From Cyanobacteria bacterium SBLK (GTDB lineage: Bacteria; Cyanobacteriota; Cyanobacteriia; Cyanobacteriales; Spirulinaceae): a stretch of DNA of 64,000 bases. Each line of letters starts with the position of its first letter. Position 1 is the stretch's first letter. A program made the position numbers and the translations under genes. Location: contig JAGHZQ010000026.1 of NCBI GenBank assembly GCA_017746715.1, positions 62,001 to 126,000 of the forward strand, in the 5' to 3' direction. Of the stretch, positions 51,718 through 61,575 are shown in pieces. Under the pieces are notes generated by a model. It was not told the DNA's origin, did no database searches, and worked only from the letters and a program-made list of their open reading frames with translations.

Positions 51718-52809
51718 ATGACTCAACTATTCAACAATCTAAAAATTCAAGGGTTTCGAGGTTTTCAAGAAATCGAATTGTCCGATCTGGGACAAGTGAA
51801 TTTGATTGTGGGTACGAATAACTCGGGTAAGACAAGTCTATTAGAAGCCATTTCAATTTTTTGTAATCCTTTGAATCCTTTTCGCTGGCTGGAAGTATCC
51901 CAACGTCGATTTTTGTTTAATAGAAGACCTATTTACTTACGACCAAACATTGAATCTCTCAAATGGATTTTTTATAAACAAGAACATCTACAGGAAGAGG
52001 ATTATAGAAAAATCTTGGTACAGGCTAATGGAAACTTACCCATTAGAAAGTTAGAAGCTGAATTTTTAGAGATTTATGGTAGTCTACAAAAGGATAAAAT
52101 TGATGATGAAGAGTCTGAGAATTATCGAGAAGGATTGGAATTGAAAATAAAAGCTCAAGAAACTTTTTATCTTCTGAATTATGATGGATATGATGTTACA
52201 AGTGAAGAGTTTCAATTTTGGGAAGACGAGCGTTTTGTTTACAAAAAACCACATGAATCTTTTATCAAAAATGCAACAATATCTCCATCGTATTCATATT
52301 CTGAACCAGTAGGCTTTACAAGATCAATTCTTAAAGACAAAAAAAGTAAAAAAGAAATCTTGGATTTAATTCGCCTTTTCGATCCTTATATTGAGGATAT
52401 AATGATTCTTTCTCCAAAAAGACAGAGTGTTCTTTATCTTGGCCATGAAAAATTAGGATTAATTCCTCTCGATGTATTTGGAGATGGTATTAAACGCACC
52501 TTGTCGATCGTATTAGCATTGCAAGCTGCTACAGATGGTGTATTATTAATTGATGAAATAGAAACATCAATTCATGTTTCGGCCTTAACACCTGTTTTTT
52601 CATGGTTGGTAGAATCGTGCTTAGAAAAAAATGTACAACTTTTCATAACAACCCACAGTCTTGAAGCTGTTGATGCAATGATTCAATCAAAAATAAGTCA
52701 AGATCGAATTGTCGCTTTTCAATTTAATGATGTAAATGAATCGATTAAAAGATTTTCTGGAGATATTTTAAATAGATTACGCTTAAAAAGAGGACTAGAT
52801 ATTCGGTAA
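51718..52809 (+). CDS. AAA family ATPase, OLD-like, of an ATPase/TOPRIM-like pair
   Basis: 363 residues. The start LKIQGFRGFQEIELSDLGQVNLIVG leads to Walker A GTNNSGKTS near residue 35. A DGIKRTLSIVLALQAATDG stretch takes the signature position, Walker B is VLLIDEIETS, and the switch His is in LFITTHSLEAVD. This is the ABC-type ATPase seen in OLD, PARIS and similar systems. The next gene starts five bases later. The DNA is AT-rich and contains no HIP1 site. A TATAAT lies at 51666-51671. It is a candidate defence sensor. Confidence 0.88.
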   Translation: MTQLFNNLKIQGFRGFQEIELSDLGQVNLIVGTNNSGKTSLLEAISIFCNPLNPFRWLEVSQRRFLFNRRPIYLRPNIESLKWIFYKQEHLQEEDYRKILVQANGNLPIRKLEAEFLEIYGSLQKDKIDDEESENYREGLELKIKAQETFYLLNYDGYDVTSEEFQFWEDERFVYKKPHESFIKNATISPSYSYSEPVGFTRSILKDKKSKKEILDLIRLFDPYIEDIMILSPKRQSVLYLGHEKLGLIPLDVFGDGIKRTLSIVLALQAATDGVLLIDEIETSIHVSALTPVFSWLVESCLEKNVQLFITTHSLEAVDAMIQSKISQDRIVAFQFNDVNESIKRFSGDILNRLRLKRGLDIR

Positions 52810-52814
52810 TTTTT

Positions 52815-53630
52815 ATGAAATATTTTTACTTTGTTGGTGAAGGACCGCATGATATTGCTTTTCTAGCTAAATTAATCAAAAAATCTTTCGGTTTATCAAC
52901 AATTACAAAGTTAGAAAACTTGGATTCTTTTTGGCTGCCATTAATTCCCAGAACTTTTCCTAATCCAGAAGATGACGATCTCTTAAAACGTCTTCCAGTG
53001 CCGCATTTTCTACAAAATGACGATTTCTCCATTGCTTTACATAGTGCAAATGGAATTGAGAAAATTGTTGCAACATTAGAAGAAAGTTTAGCTGTAATTG
53101 ACGATCTATCGAAATTATTGGGTATTGCTTTAATTTTGGATGCTGATGGCAAAGAAACACCTTTAGAAAGATTTAATAGTTTAATTCAAAAATTATCTAT
53201 AAGTTCGGAATTACCCGATCTATCAGAATTTGTTGATTTCAGAGAAAGTGAATTAGGTCAAGTCAAACAAAATGAAAAAAGATTTGGAGTTTTTATTATT
53301 CCTAATAATAAAGATTCTGGAACTTTAGAGGAGATTCTTATTGAATGTGCAAAGACAAATTACACAAACTTATACGAACTGGCAGAAAATTATCTTAGTA
53401 GTGTCGATTTGGAAAGTTTAACAAAATCGGACAAAAAAGCGTTTAAGAAACCTGCTGGTAGAAATAAAGCGATTGTATCGAGTATTAGCAGTGTTCTCAA
53501 ACCAGGAAAAGCTATACAAGTTTCCATTCAAGATAATCGTTGGATAGACTCAGTAACCCTCAAGCTAGAGAATATTGTACTTATTCGAGAATTCATTGCT
53601 AAAATCTTAGGTATACATGATTTCAAGTAA
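52815..53630 (+). CDS. DUF3226-type TOPRIM-like protein, partner of the ATPase
   Basis: 271 residues. The pattern FVGEGPHDIAFLAKLI (acidic residue near the N-terminus), ALILDADGKET (DxD-like) and IIPNNKDSGTLEEILIE fits the DUF3226 family of the TOPRIM superfamily, which can cut nucleic acids with metal ions. The gene directly follows the OLD-like ATPase, in the same AT-rich, HIP1-free block. Together they form an ATPase plus nuclease-type two-gene module, the arrangement of several phage-defence systems. The actual substrate is unknown. Confidence 0.78.
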   Translation: MKYFYFVGEGPHDIAFLAKLIKKSFGLSTITKLENLDSFWLPLIPRTFPNPEDDDLLKRLPVPHFLQNDDFSIALHSANGIEKIVATLEESLAVIDDLSKLLGIALILDADGKETPLERFNSLIQKLSISSELPDLSEFVDFRESELGQVKQNEKRFGVFIIPNNKDSGTLEEILIECAKTNYTNLYELAENYLSSVDLESLTKSDKKAFKKPAGRNKAIVSSISSVLKPGKAIQVSIQDNRWIDSVTLKLENIVLIREFIAKILGIHDFK

Positions 53631-53691
53631 ATCGCCAGTTTGAGAAATAATAAAATTGTATATAAACAAAAAAGCGATCGCTTCGAATAAT

Positions 53692-53716
53692 AAAAAAAGG
53701 GACGCGATCGCGTCCC
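53692..53716 (-). terminator. Terminator of clpC built on a HIP1 palindrome
   Basis: GGGACGCGATCGCGTCCC at 53699-53716 is a perfect 18-base palindrome with HIP1 at its centre. On the minus strand it is followed by seven T (53692-53698). It lies just after the clpC stop. Confidence 0.85.
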
Positions 53717-53741
53717 CTGACACTCTTCTAACAAAAAGGTT

Positions 53742-56210
<2,469 letters not shown>

Positions 56211-56583
56211 GATTTGTTTATCACCTGTTGCTTGCCCATTGTCAGCTCATTCTAGCACAGGCCAATGGATCCCCACGCTTTTCGGTCGCGATCGGTTATT
56301 GCGGCATTTTCGCCGACTTGGGTTTGCGATCGCCGATTTTGGCCATACCCGATTGCGGTAAAAATTAGCGATCGCTGCGAACAATTTTGCCAATTTGTAT
56401 TTGCTCATTAAAAAACAAAATGAATATTGCCACATTATGCGATCGCATTTACGACTGTCTGAAATAATCAGATCCTTATAGTGCCAGCCAAGTTAAGAGA
56501 GCGTTGCCTTCTCATGAAGTACGCGCAAAACTAGGGAGCTTATCGTGTAAAGTTCCCAATGAAGTCATAGAATTATATCAATT
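56211..56583. other. Intergenic region upstream of clpC, no gene seen
   Basis: 373 bases with four HIP1 sites and AT-rich sequence to the right. The clpC promoter should lie in its left part. Short open frames have no Shine-Dalgarno and no recognisable protein. Confidence 0.5.
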
Positions 56584-57351
56584 TTAATTGTTTCCTCGTA
56601 CGATATCGGCTGCATTGACTCCATACCGAGATCTGGCAGCTTCGATCGCCTCTTGGGTCGATCGCCCCCAAACTCCATCGATCGCGCCGTTATAAAATCC
56701 TGCTTGTTGCAAGCGCTGTTGCAAATCGCGAATTTGTTGGGGACTGAGGGAACGTTCTAAAGCAACAATGGTTTGTGCGCCGACGATACCATCGGTTTCT
56801 AAATCGCGATCGCCCTGAAATTTCACGACGGCATCTCGCGTCCTTTCGTCATAAACTCCCGTGAGGGGATAGGGAAAGTAACCGAGAATTTGCAAGCGTT
56901 GTTGAATTTGTCCCACGGCATTTCCCTGACTGCCGAGAGTAAAGATGGGAAGAGCGGGAGAAGAACTCGGCGGAACATTCTGCGGGGGATCGCGACGGGT
57001 TTGAGATCGCGCTACCGCCGAAATTGCGGCGCGAGTTTGCACCCCGGCAATTCCATCTTCGATCAAACCGCGATCGCGCTGAAATCGACGCACGGCGGCT
57101 TCTGTGGCTTCGTCGTAGAATCCGCTAATACTGCCGTTAAACACCCCGATCGCTTTCAATAACCCTTGCAGTTCCCGCACCGCTTCCCCGCGATCGCCCC
57201 GTCGCAAAATTTCGGTTTGTGCGTAAAGATACTCTTGAGGATAGGGGATGGAGAGACCCTCAAATGCCAAGGCGATCGAACCATTCGCCATCCCGATAAC
57301 ACCGATGGTCACGCCAAAAATTAGCGGTTTTATCATTAGCCTTTTTCCCAT
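56584..57351 (-). CDS. Exported peptidoglycan-binding domain protein
   Basis: 255 residues. A signal peptide (LIFGVTIGVIGMANGSIALA) is followed by two clear peptidoglycan_binding_1 domains (LRRGDRGEAVRELQGLLKAIGVF... and LGSQGNAVGQIQQRLQILGYF...) and a third, shorter one (IRDLQQRLQQAGFYNGAIDGVW). There is no catalytic domain. It likely binds cell-wall glycan in the periplasm. An ATG five codons downstream of 57351 is also possible. Confidence 0.88.
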   Translation of the reverse strand: MGKRLMIKPLIFGVTIGVIGMANGSIALAFEGLSIPYPQEYLYAQTEILRRGDRGEAVRELQGLLKAIGVFNGSISGFYDEATEAAVRRFQRDRGLIEDGIAGVQTRAAISAVARSQTRRDPPQNVPPSSSPALPIFTLGSQGNAVGQIQQRLQILGYFPYPLTGVYDERTRDAVVKFQGDRDLETDGIVGAQTIVALERSLSPQQIRDLQQRLQQAGFYNGAIDGVWGRSTQEAIEAARSRYGVNAADIVRGNN

Positions 57352-57761
57352 TCGCGAGCATTTTGCAGAGCGATTTCACCTCTCCTCATTTTGACATTGG
57401 CAGTCGGAAATTGAGATAATTCTTCAGAAATTTTGCAGCGATCGCCCTCTCGCCCTTGTTAATTTTTCTTTGGAGAGGGAGATTTCGGGAACAGGGCGAT
57501 CGCTCGGCGAGTCTAGAACAGACCGACAAACCGCGATCGAACTCGAGGTTTTCTCGGAAAAAAGCCATTGCAACTCTGCTTTTGTAACAAAATGTTACGG
57601 AAATCCGGAATTTTGCATAAAAATAACGCTTTTTCCCAGAACACACTATAGATATTAATATTGCTGCATTTTTCAGGGTTTTGCGGACGACTATTAATTC
57701 AATCTAAGAATGGCATCGATTCGCATGAGGTTTTTGTCTTGTTGTTAATATTCGGGGAATT
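57352..57761. other. Divergent intergenic region, no gene seen
   Basis: 410 bases between the peptidoglycan-binding gene and the first SH3-like gene. It has HIP1 sites on the left and a GTAAC-AAAAT-GTTAC inverted repeat at 57584-57598. Promoters for both flanking genes are expected here; none is clear. Confidence 0.5.
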
Positions 57762-58568
57762 ATGAAAGGGATAAGACACTGGAAAAAAGCACTGGCTGTT
57801 TTAGTCTTGCTCTGGGGGAGTGTGGGAGAAGGGAGAGCGATCGCTTCTCCCTCAAGTCAAAGTTATCTCTCTCGAAACGATTCTCAATTAAATATCGCAA
57901 CCAATCGAGTAGCTTTTCAACTCGCACAGGTTAATGACGATTTAGGTCGAGAAGGAGAATGTCGGGCAGTCAAACGAGAAACCGCTTTATATGGAGCTAA
58001 TAGCATTCGTGCGATAACGGGAATTTACTTAAATACAAATGATGTCGTTCAACTCTTAGAAGATAATCGCAGAGGGCAAAGATTAATTGCCGTTTTTCTT
58101 CCCCAACTCAATATTTCGGGTTATGTGGAAACCAGCGAACTCAAAATTTGTCCGCTTGCTGCTTTTGTACAACCGCAATTCCCCAATAATCCAATTCCCC
58201 AACAACCGAATAATCCTTTCCCTCAAGCACCTCAACTCTCTTCATCGGCAAGTCAATGCGAAATTACGCGAGCTACCTATCTTTATGAAGCTCCCGGTTT
58301 TGATTCTAAAAAGAGAGTATTTTTAGAGGTGGAAGAAAGTCTCGAAATCGAACCCGGTCGCAGCGGAATGGCAGATAATTTTCAATGGATTTATGTCTCT
58401 AGAAACTCTCGCAATCTTTCTAGTCGCCGTCGCGATTCTGGATGGATCATTGTGGATAGCGTCGGGTGTCGCGAATTTTCCAATCAAAGTCCTATTAACA
58501 ATCCCGATCCCGATTTTAATTCCGATCCTTTGATTTTCACCGATCCGCTTCCCCTTCCCGAGCTATAA
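57762..58568 (+). CDS. Secreted SH3-like repeat protein, first of a tandem pair
   Basis: 268 residues. A signal peptide (KALAVLVLLWGSVGEGRAIA) is followed by two SH3-like domains. The first contains RAVKRETALYGANSIRAITGIYLNTNDVVQLLEDNRRGQRLIAVFLP, and the second CEITRATYLYEAPGFDSKKRVFLEVEESLEIE. Between them is a Pro/Gln/Asn linker (FPNNPIPQQPNNPFPQAP). The two domains and the following gene are clearly paralogous. Secreted or periplasmic; function unknown. Confidence 0.8.
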   Translation: MKGIRHWKKALAVLVLLWGSVGEGRAIASPSSQSYLSRNDSQLNIATNRVAFQLAQVNDDLGREGECRAVKRETALYGANSIRAITGIYLNTNDVVQLLEDNRRGQRLIAVFLPQLNISGYVETSELKICPLAAFVQPQFPNNPIPQQPNNPFPQAPQLSSSASQCEITRATYLYEAPGFDSKKRVFLEVEESLEIEPGRSGMADNFQWIYVSRNSRNLSSRRRDSGWIIVDSVGCREFSNQSPINNPDPDFNSDPLIFTDPLPLPEL

Positions 58569-58652
58569 AGATGTTCGGGATATCTCGGGATAGGAGCGAT
58601 GTGAGGTAAAGTTTTTGTATAGTTGTTTATTGTTCAGGAAACGAGGAAACAA

Positions 58653-59462
58653 ATGAAACGCCTAAGTAGTGCATGGGTTTTATTGGGATTACTGTTCGGG
58701 ATTGTTGGAGAAAGTGCCGCGATCGCGATCGTTCCCCCCCAAAACCCAAACTCTCCAACCCCAAAAAACACTCAATTCGATCGTGCTTCGACTCCATCGC
58801 CTTTTCAACTCGCACAAAGTTTAGGCCGACAAGGAGAGTGTCGTGCAGTCAAGCGAGAAATCCAACTCTATGCAGACAACAATATCAGAGCGTTAACGGG
58901 AATTTTCTTAAACACGAATGACGTTCTCCAGTTATTAGAAAATAGTAGAGCAGAACAAAGATTAATTGCCGTTTTCGACCCGCAACGTAATGTTCGGGGT
59001 TATGTGGAAACCAGCGAACTTAAACTTTGCTCTCCCACTCCATTAACAGCTGCTCCTGCAACTGTTCCCGTGACAACCTTTAACCCGATTCCTTCAACAA
59101 GATTAAATACGATCCCCTCAACAAGATTAAATACGATCCCCTCAACTCAATTTACAGTTGTTCCCTCAACAAGATTAAATACCATTCCTTCAACGGTATT
59201 TAGTCCCATTCCGCAAACCGTCCCATTGAATACAACGCCATCAGTAACATTTTCCTCTAGTCAATGCCAAGTGATCCGAGAAACAAATCTGTACGAGTCT
59301 CCCGGTTTCGATGCTCAAAAAGGAGAATTTCTCGAAATTGGCATGAATCTTGAGGTCGATTCTCGACGAAATGGAAGGGCTAATAATTTCCAATGGATTT
59401 ATGTTGCGACTGCTTTTGGCGATGCAGGATGGGTAATTTTGGATAGTGTTGGTTGTCGCTAA
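58653..59462 (+). CDS. Secreted SH3-like repeat protein, second of a tandem pair
   Basis: 269 residues. The ATG at 58653 (MKRLSSAWVLLGLLF) follows a GAGGAA at seven bases. It has a signal peptide, the same first domain (ECRAVKREIQLYADNNIRALTGIFLNTNDVLQLLENS) and second domain (CQVIRETNLYESPGFDAQKGEFLEI) as the preceding gene. The linker is a row of STRLNTIP octamer repeats coded by a ~24-bp DNA repeat. The pair arose by gene duplication and has since diverged in the linker. Confidence 0.8.
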   Translation: MKRLSSAWVLLGLLFGIVGESAAIAIVPPQNPNSPTPKNTQFDRASTPSPFQLAQSLGRQGECRAVKREIQLYADNNIRALTGIFLNTNDVLQLLENSRAEQRLIAVFDPQRNVRGYVETSELKLCSPTPLTAAPATVPVTTFNPIPSTRLNTIPSTRLNTIPSTQFTVVPSTRLNTIPSTVFSPIPQTVPLNTTPSVTFSSSQCQVIRETNLYESPGFDAQKGEFLEIGMNLEVDSRRNGRANNFQWIYVATAFGDAGWVILDSVGCR

Positions 59463-59471
59463 ATTGTCATG

Positions 59472-59503
59472 CGATCTGGGTGAGTAATTGCTCGCTCAGA
59501 TCG
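59472..59503. terminator. Hairpin between convergent genes
   Basis: CGATCTGGGTGAG at 59472-59484 can pair with CTCGCTCAGATCG at 59491-59503 (13 bp with two wobbles) around a six-base loop. It separates the SH3-like gene from the TOPRIM-like gene on the other strand. Confidence 0.75.
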
Positions 59504-59547
59504 TGAGAAAGGGTAGATCGGAAAATTCTTTTGCAGAGAATTTGAGG

Positions 59548-60234
59548 TCAATATAGCTGTCTTTTAATCAAATTGCAAAACCTCAAGAAGTTCTGAAAAG
59601 TCTCTAAATGAGTAGGATTATCTTTAACTCTAGTTTGTAATTGTTCTAAATAATATTCTTTCTTTGTATCTCCGGGATGTTTTTTATTATAAACGATGTT
59701 TTTGGCTCTAAAAATTTCTTTTAAATATTCACAGTGAAAATCAGCATGATTTCTCATATCGTAGTCTCCCATTTTTTCGGGATCGTCTTGAGAAACATCG
59801 TAATAGTTGACATAATCCGATAATGGCGTTTCTAAGGGTTGCCTAGAATTAAAAATTTTGTTATTACCTAACAACCAAGTCTCGAGACAACGATTTTGTA
59901 CGATAATTTCAATCTTTGTGTCTCCTAAATTTATCTTTTTTTCTTGTATATGTTGATTTACCTCATCAATTTTTTCACTGACAGTCTCTTCATCAGCATC
60001 AAGACATAAAACCAAATAGTCATAATTATTGGTTTCTTTGATTTTGTCAATTGCATTATCAAGACTATCATACAATATACGAGGATAGCCTTTTGCACTA
60101 ATCAGATAATAATTATTGTTCTTTGCTTCATCGTGATAAGTGACTCGTTTCAATTCTGGAATTAAATATTTCAGCCATTCTGGGTAAAGTTTTTTCTCTG
60201 TATGCCTTCCTTCTACTAAAAAATAAATATTCAT
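59548..60234 (-). CDS. TOPRIM-like nuclease protein, partner of the AAA ATPase
   Basis: 228 residues. IYFLVEGRHTEKKLYPEWLKYLI places a conserved Glu-Gly near the start; LVLCLDADEETV gives the DxD motif and VQNRCLETWLLGN a further conserved block. This is the form of TOPRIM-related proteins paired with ABC-type ATPases (RloB/DUF4276/AriB-like). Its start overlaps the ATPase stop by four bases (ATGA), so the two are translated together. The block is AT-rich and HIP1-free. The activity is predicted, not shown. Confidence 0.75.
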   Translation of the reverse strand: MNIYFLVEGRHTEKKLYPEWLKYLIPELKRVTYHDEAKNNNYYLISAKGYPRILYDSLDNAIDKIKETNNYDYLVLCLDADEETVSEKIDEVNQHIQEKKINLGDTKIEIIVQNRCLETWLLGNNKIFNSRQPLETPLSDYVNYYDVSQDDPEKMGDYDMRNHADFHCEYLKEIFRAKNIVYNKKHPGDTKKEYYLEQLQTRVKDNPTHLETFQNFLRFCNLIKRQLY

Positions 60235-61382
60235 TCATCCTCCTGCTCTTCTTCATCTTCAAGTACATTAATCAAATCGATAAATGCTTTCTGTCTGGAT
60301 TCAGAAATATGAAAATCTTCTGCTTTTTTCACAGTTACAGAATTTCCTTTACGAGTCACTATTTTCCAGTATTTTGGACTAATATTATTAATGATATAAG
60401 GATGATGACTTGTAATGATAAATTGTAAGTTTCTATTTTCACAAATTAGATCGGTTACACTGTCGATACAATTCACACCTAAACTATTTTCAAACTCATC
60501 AATTAGGATGACACAATGATCGGGAGATAAATATAATTGGCTAATATACATCAATGTTTTGAACATTCCTGAAGAAATATTATCTTGTCTGATCCAAAAT
60601 TCAAGATTTTTTTCCTTTATTTTTACGATAGTCACCTCTTTAAATATATCAATCAAAGCTAGGGAAATTTCATCTTGATTAAATGGTTCAATTTTTATAT
60701 CTTCAACTTTATTAAATATTTCGGTAAATGTTGATTTTATTTGATTAAAAGTTGTTGGAATGTACTTATAAACTAATGGTAACTTAATGTGGATAGGCAG
60801 CTCTGCATTTTTTATTGCTGCTAGATCGCAATGTTCGTATTTTTTTGAAATAGAAGCAGGTAGATATAATTCACTTAAATCATTTGAATAATCAGGAAAT
60901 TCAGTGATTATTATTTTATCAAATTCTTTTTTAACGGGTTTAATGTACTCTTCTTCACCGAGTAATTCAACGACACTTTTAAAGGAGGATAATTTGGGGG
61001 TTGATTTGTTTTTAAATATTATGCCTTTTTCTTGTGTTCTTTCAACAAGAGATTCATTATTTTTTGTTAAATATTCATATAAAATTTTGTATTCACTCTC
61101 GTCATCAGGATCGCTTATAAAAAGTAAATTATTCTGGCGAACTTCAAATTTCCCAGACCACCGATATATATTATTGTCTTGAGTTGAAAATACGACATCC
61201 CAACAAACTCCGTTGAGAGAACTGCCATTAGCAATCCTTTTAAGCTGACGAATAGCTTTCAATATTTGCGTCTTACCTGCACCAGATACACCAACCAATA
61301 AATTCAAACTGGATGAAAATTCCACATCATTAAGTTTCCATTTGTACTTTCGGTCTTCATATTCTAATTTTTGAAGTTTCAT
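60231..61382 (-). CDS. AAA family ATPase of a TOPRIM-like pair
   Basis: 383 residues. Walker A is GVSGAGKTQ near residue 36. The signature region is divergent (NISSGMFKTLMYISQLY), Walker B is CVILIDEFENS, and the switch His is in FIITSHHPYIINNI. It is an ABC-type ATPase of the AAA_21 kind. Partner gene: the TOPRIM-like gene at 59548. The sequence is unlike the ATPases at 35058 and 51718, so this is a separate family. The acidic end (EDEEEQEDE) is notable. It is the first gene of the two. Confidence 0.85.
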   Translation of the reverse strand: MKLQKLEYEDRKYKWKLNDVEFSSSLNLLVGVSGAGKTQILKAIRQLKRIANGSSLNGVCWDVVFSTQDNNIYRWSGKFEVRQNNLLFISDPDDESEYKILYEYLTKNNESLVERTQEKGIIFKNKSTPKLSSFKSVVELLGEEEYIKPVKKEFDKIIITEFPDYSNDLSELYLPASISKKYEHCDLAAIKNAELPIHIKLPLVYKYIPTTFNQIKSTFTEIFNKVEDIKIEPFNQDEISLALIDIFKEVTIVKIKEKNLEFWIRQDNISSGMFKTLMYISQLYLSPDHCVILIDEFENSLGVNCIDSVTDLICENRNLQFIITSHHPYIINNISPKYWKIVTRKGNSVTVKKAEDFHISESRQKAFIDLINVLEDEEEQEDE

Positions 61383-61515
61383 AATGTTAGATTGGATTAA
61401 GTAAACTCATACCGTTTAAGAATTCATTTACTGGACTCCTAACGAATTTATCATAACTGATAAGCGAGTAATCATAATTTTTTGAGAAAATTCGAGAAGC
61501 GATCGCCAGCCATAC

Positions 61516-61545
61516 AAAAGGGCAAAGGAGAAAATTCCTTTACCC
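61516..61545 (-). terminator. Terminator of the EF-G-like gene
   Basis: GGGCAAAGGA at 61520-61529 pairs with TCCTTTACCC at 61536-61545 with one mismatch; TTTT follows on the minus strand. Confidence 0.7.
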
Positions 61546-61575
61546 CGAGAGAATGAATATGCAATGCGATCGCAG

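Noticed and set aside
57584..57598. NtcA binding site (GTA-N8-TAC)
   Set aside because: The spacing in GTAACAAAATGTTAC is nine bases, not eight, and no typical -10 follows at the right distance.
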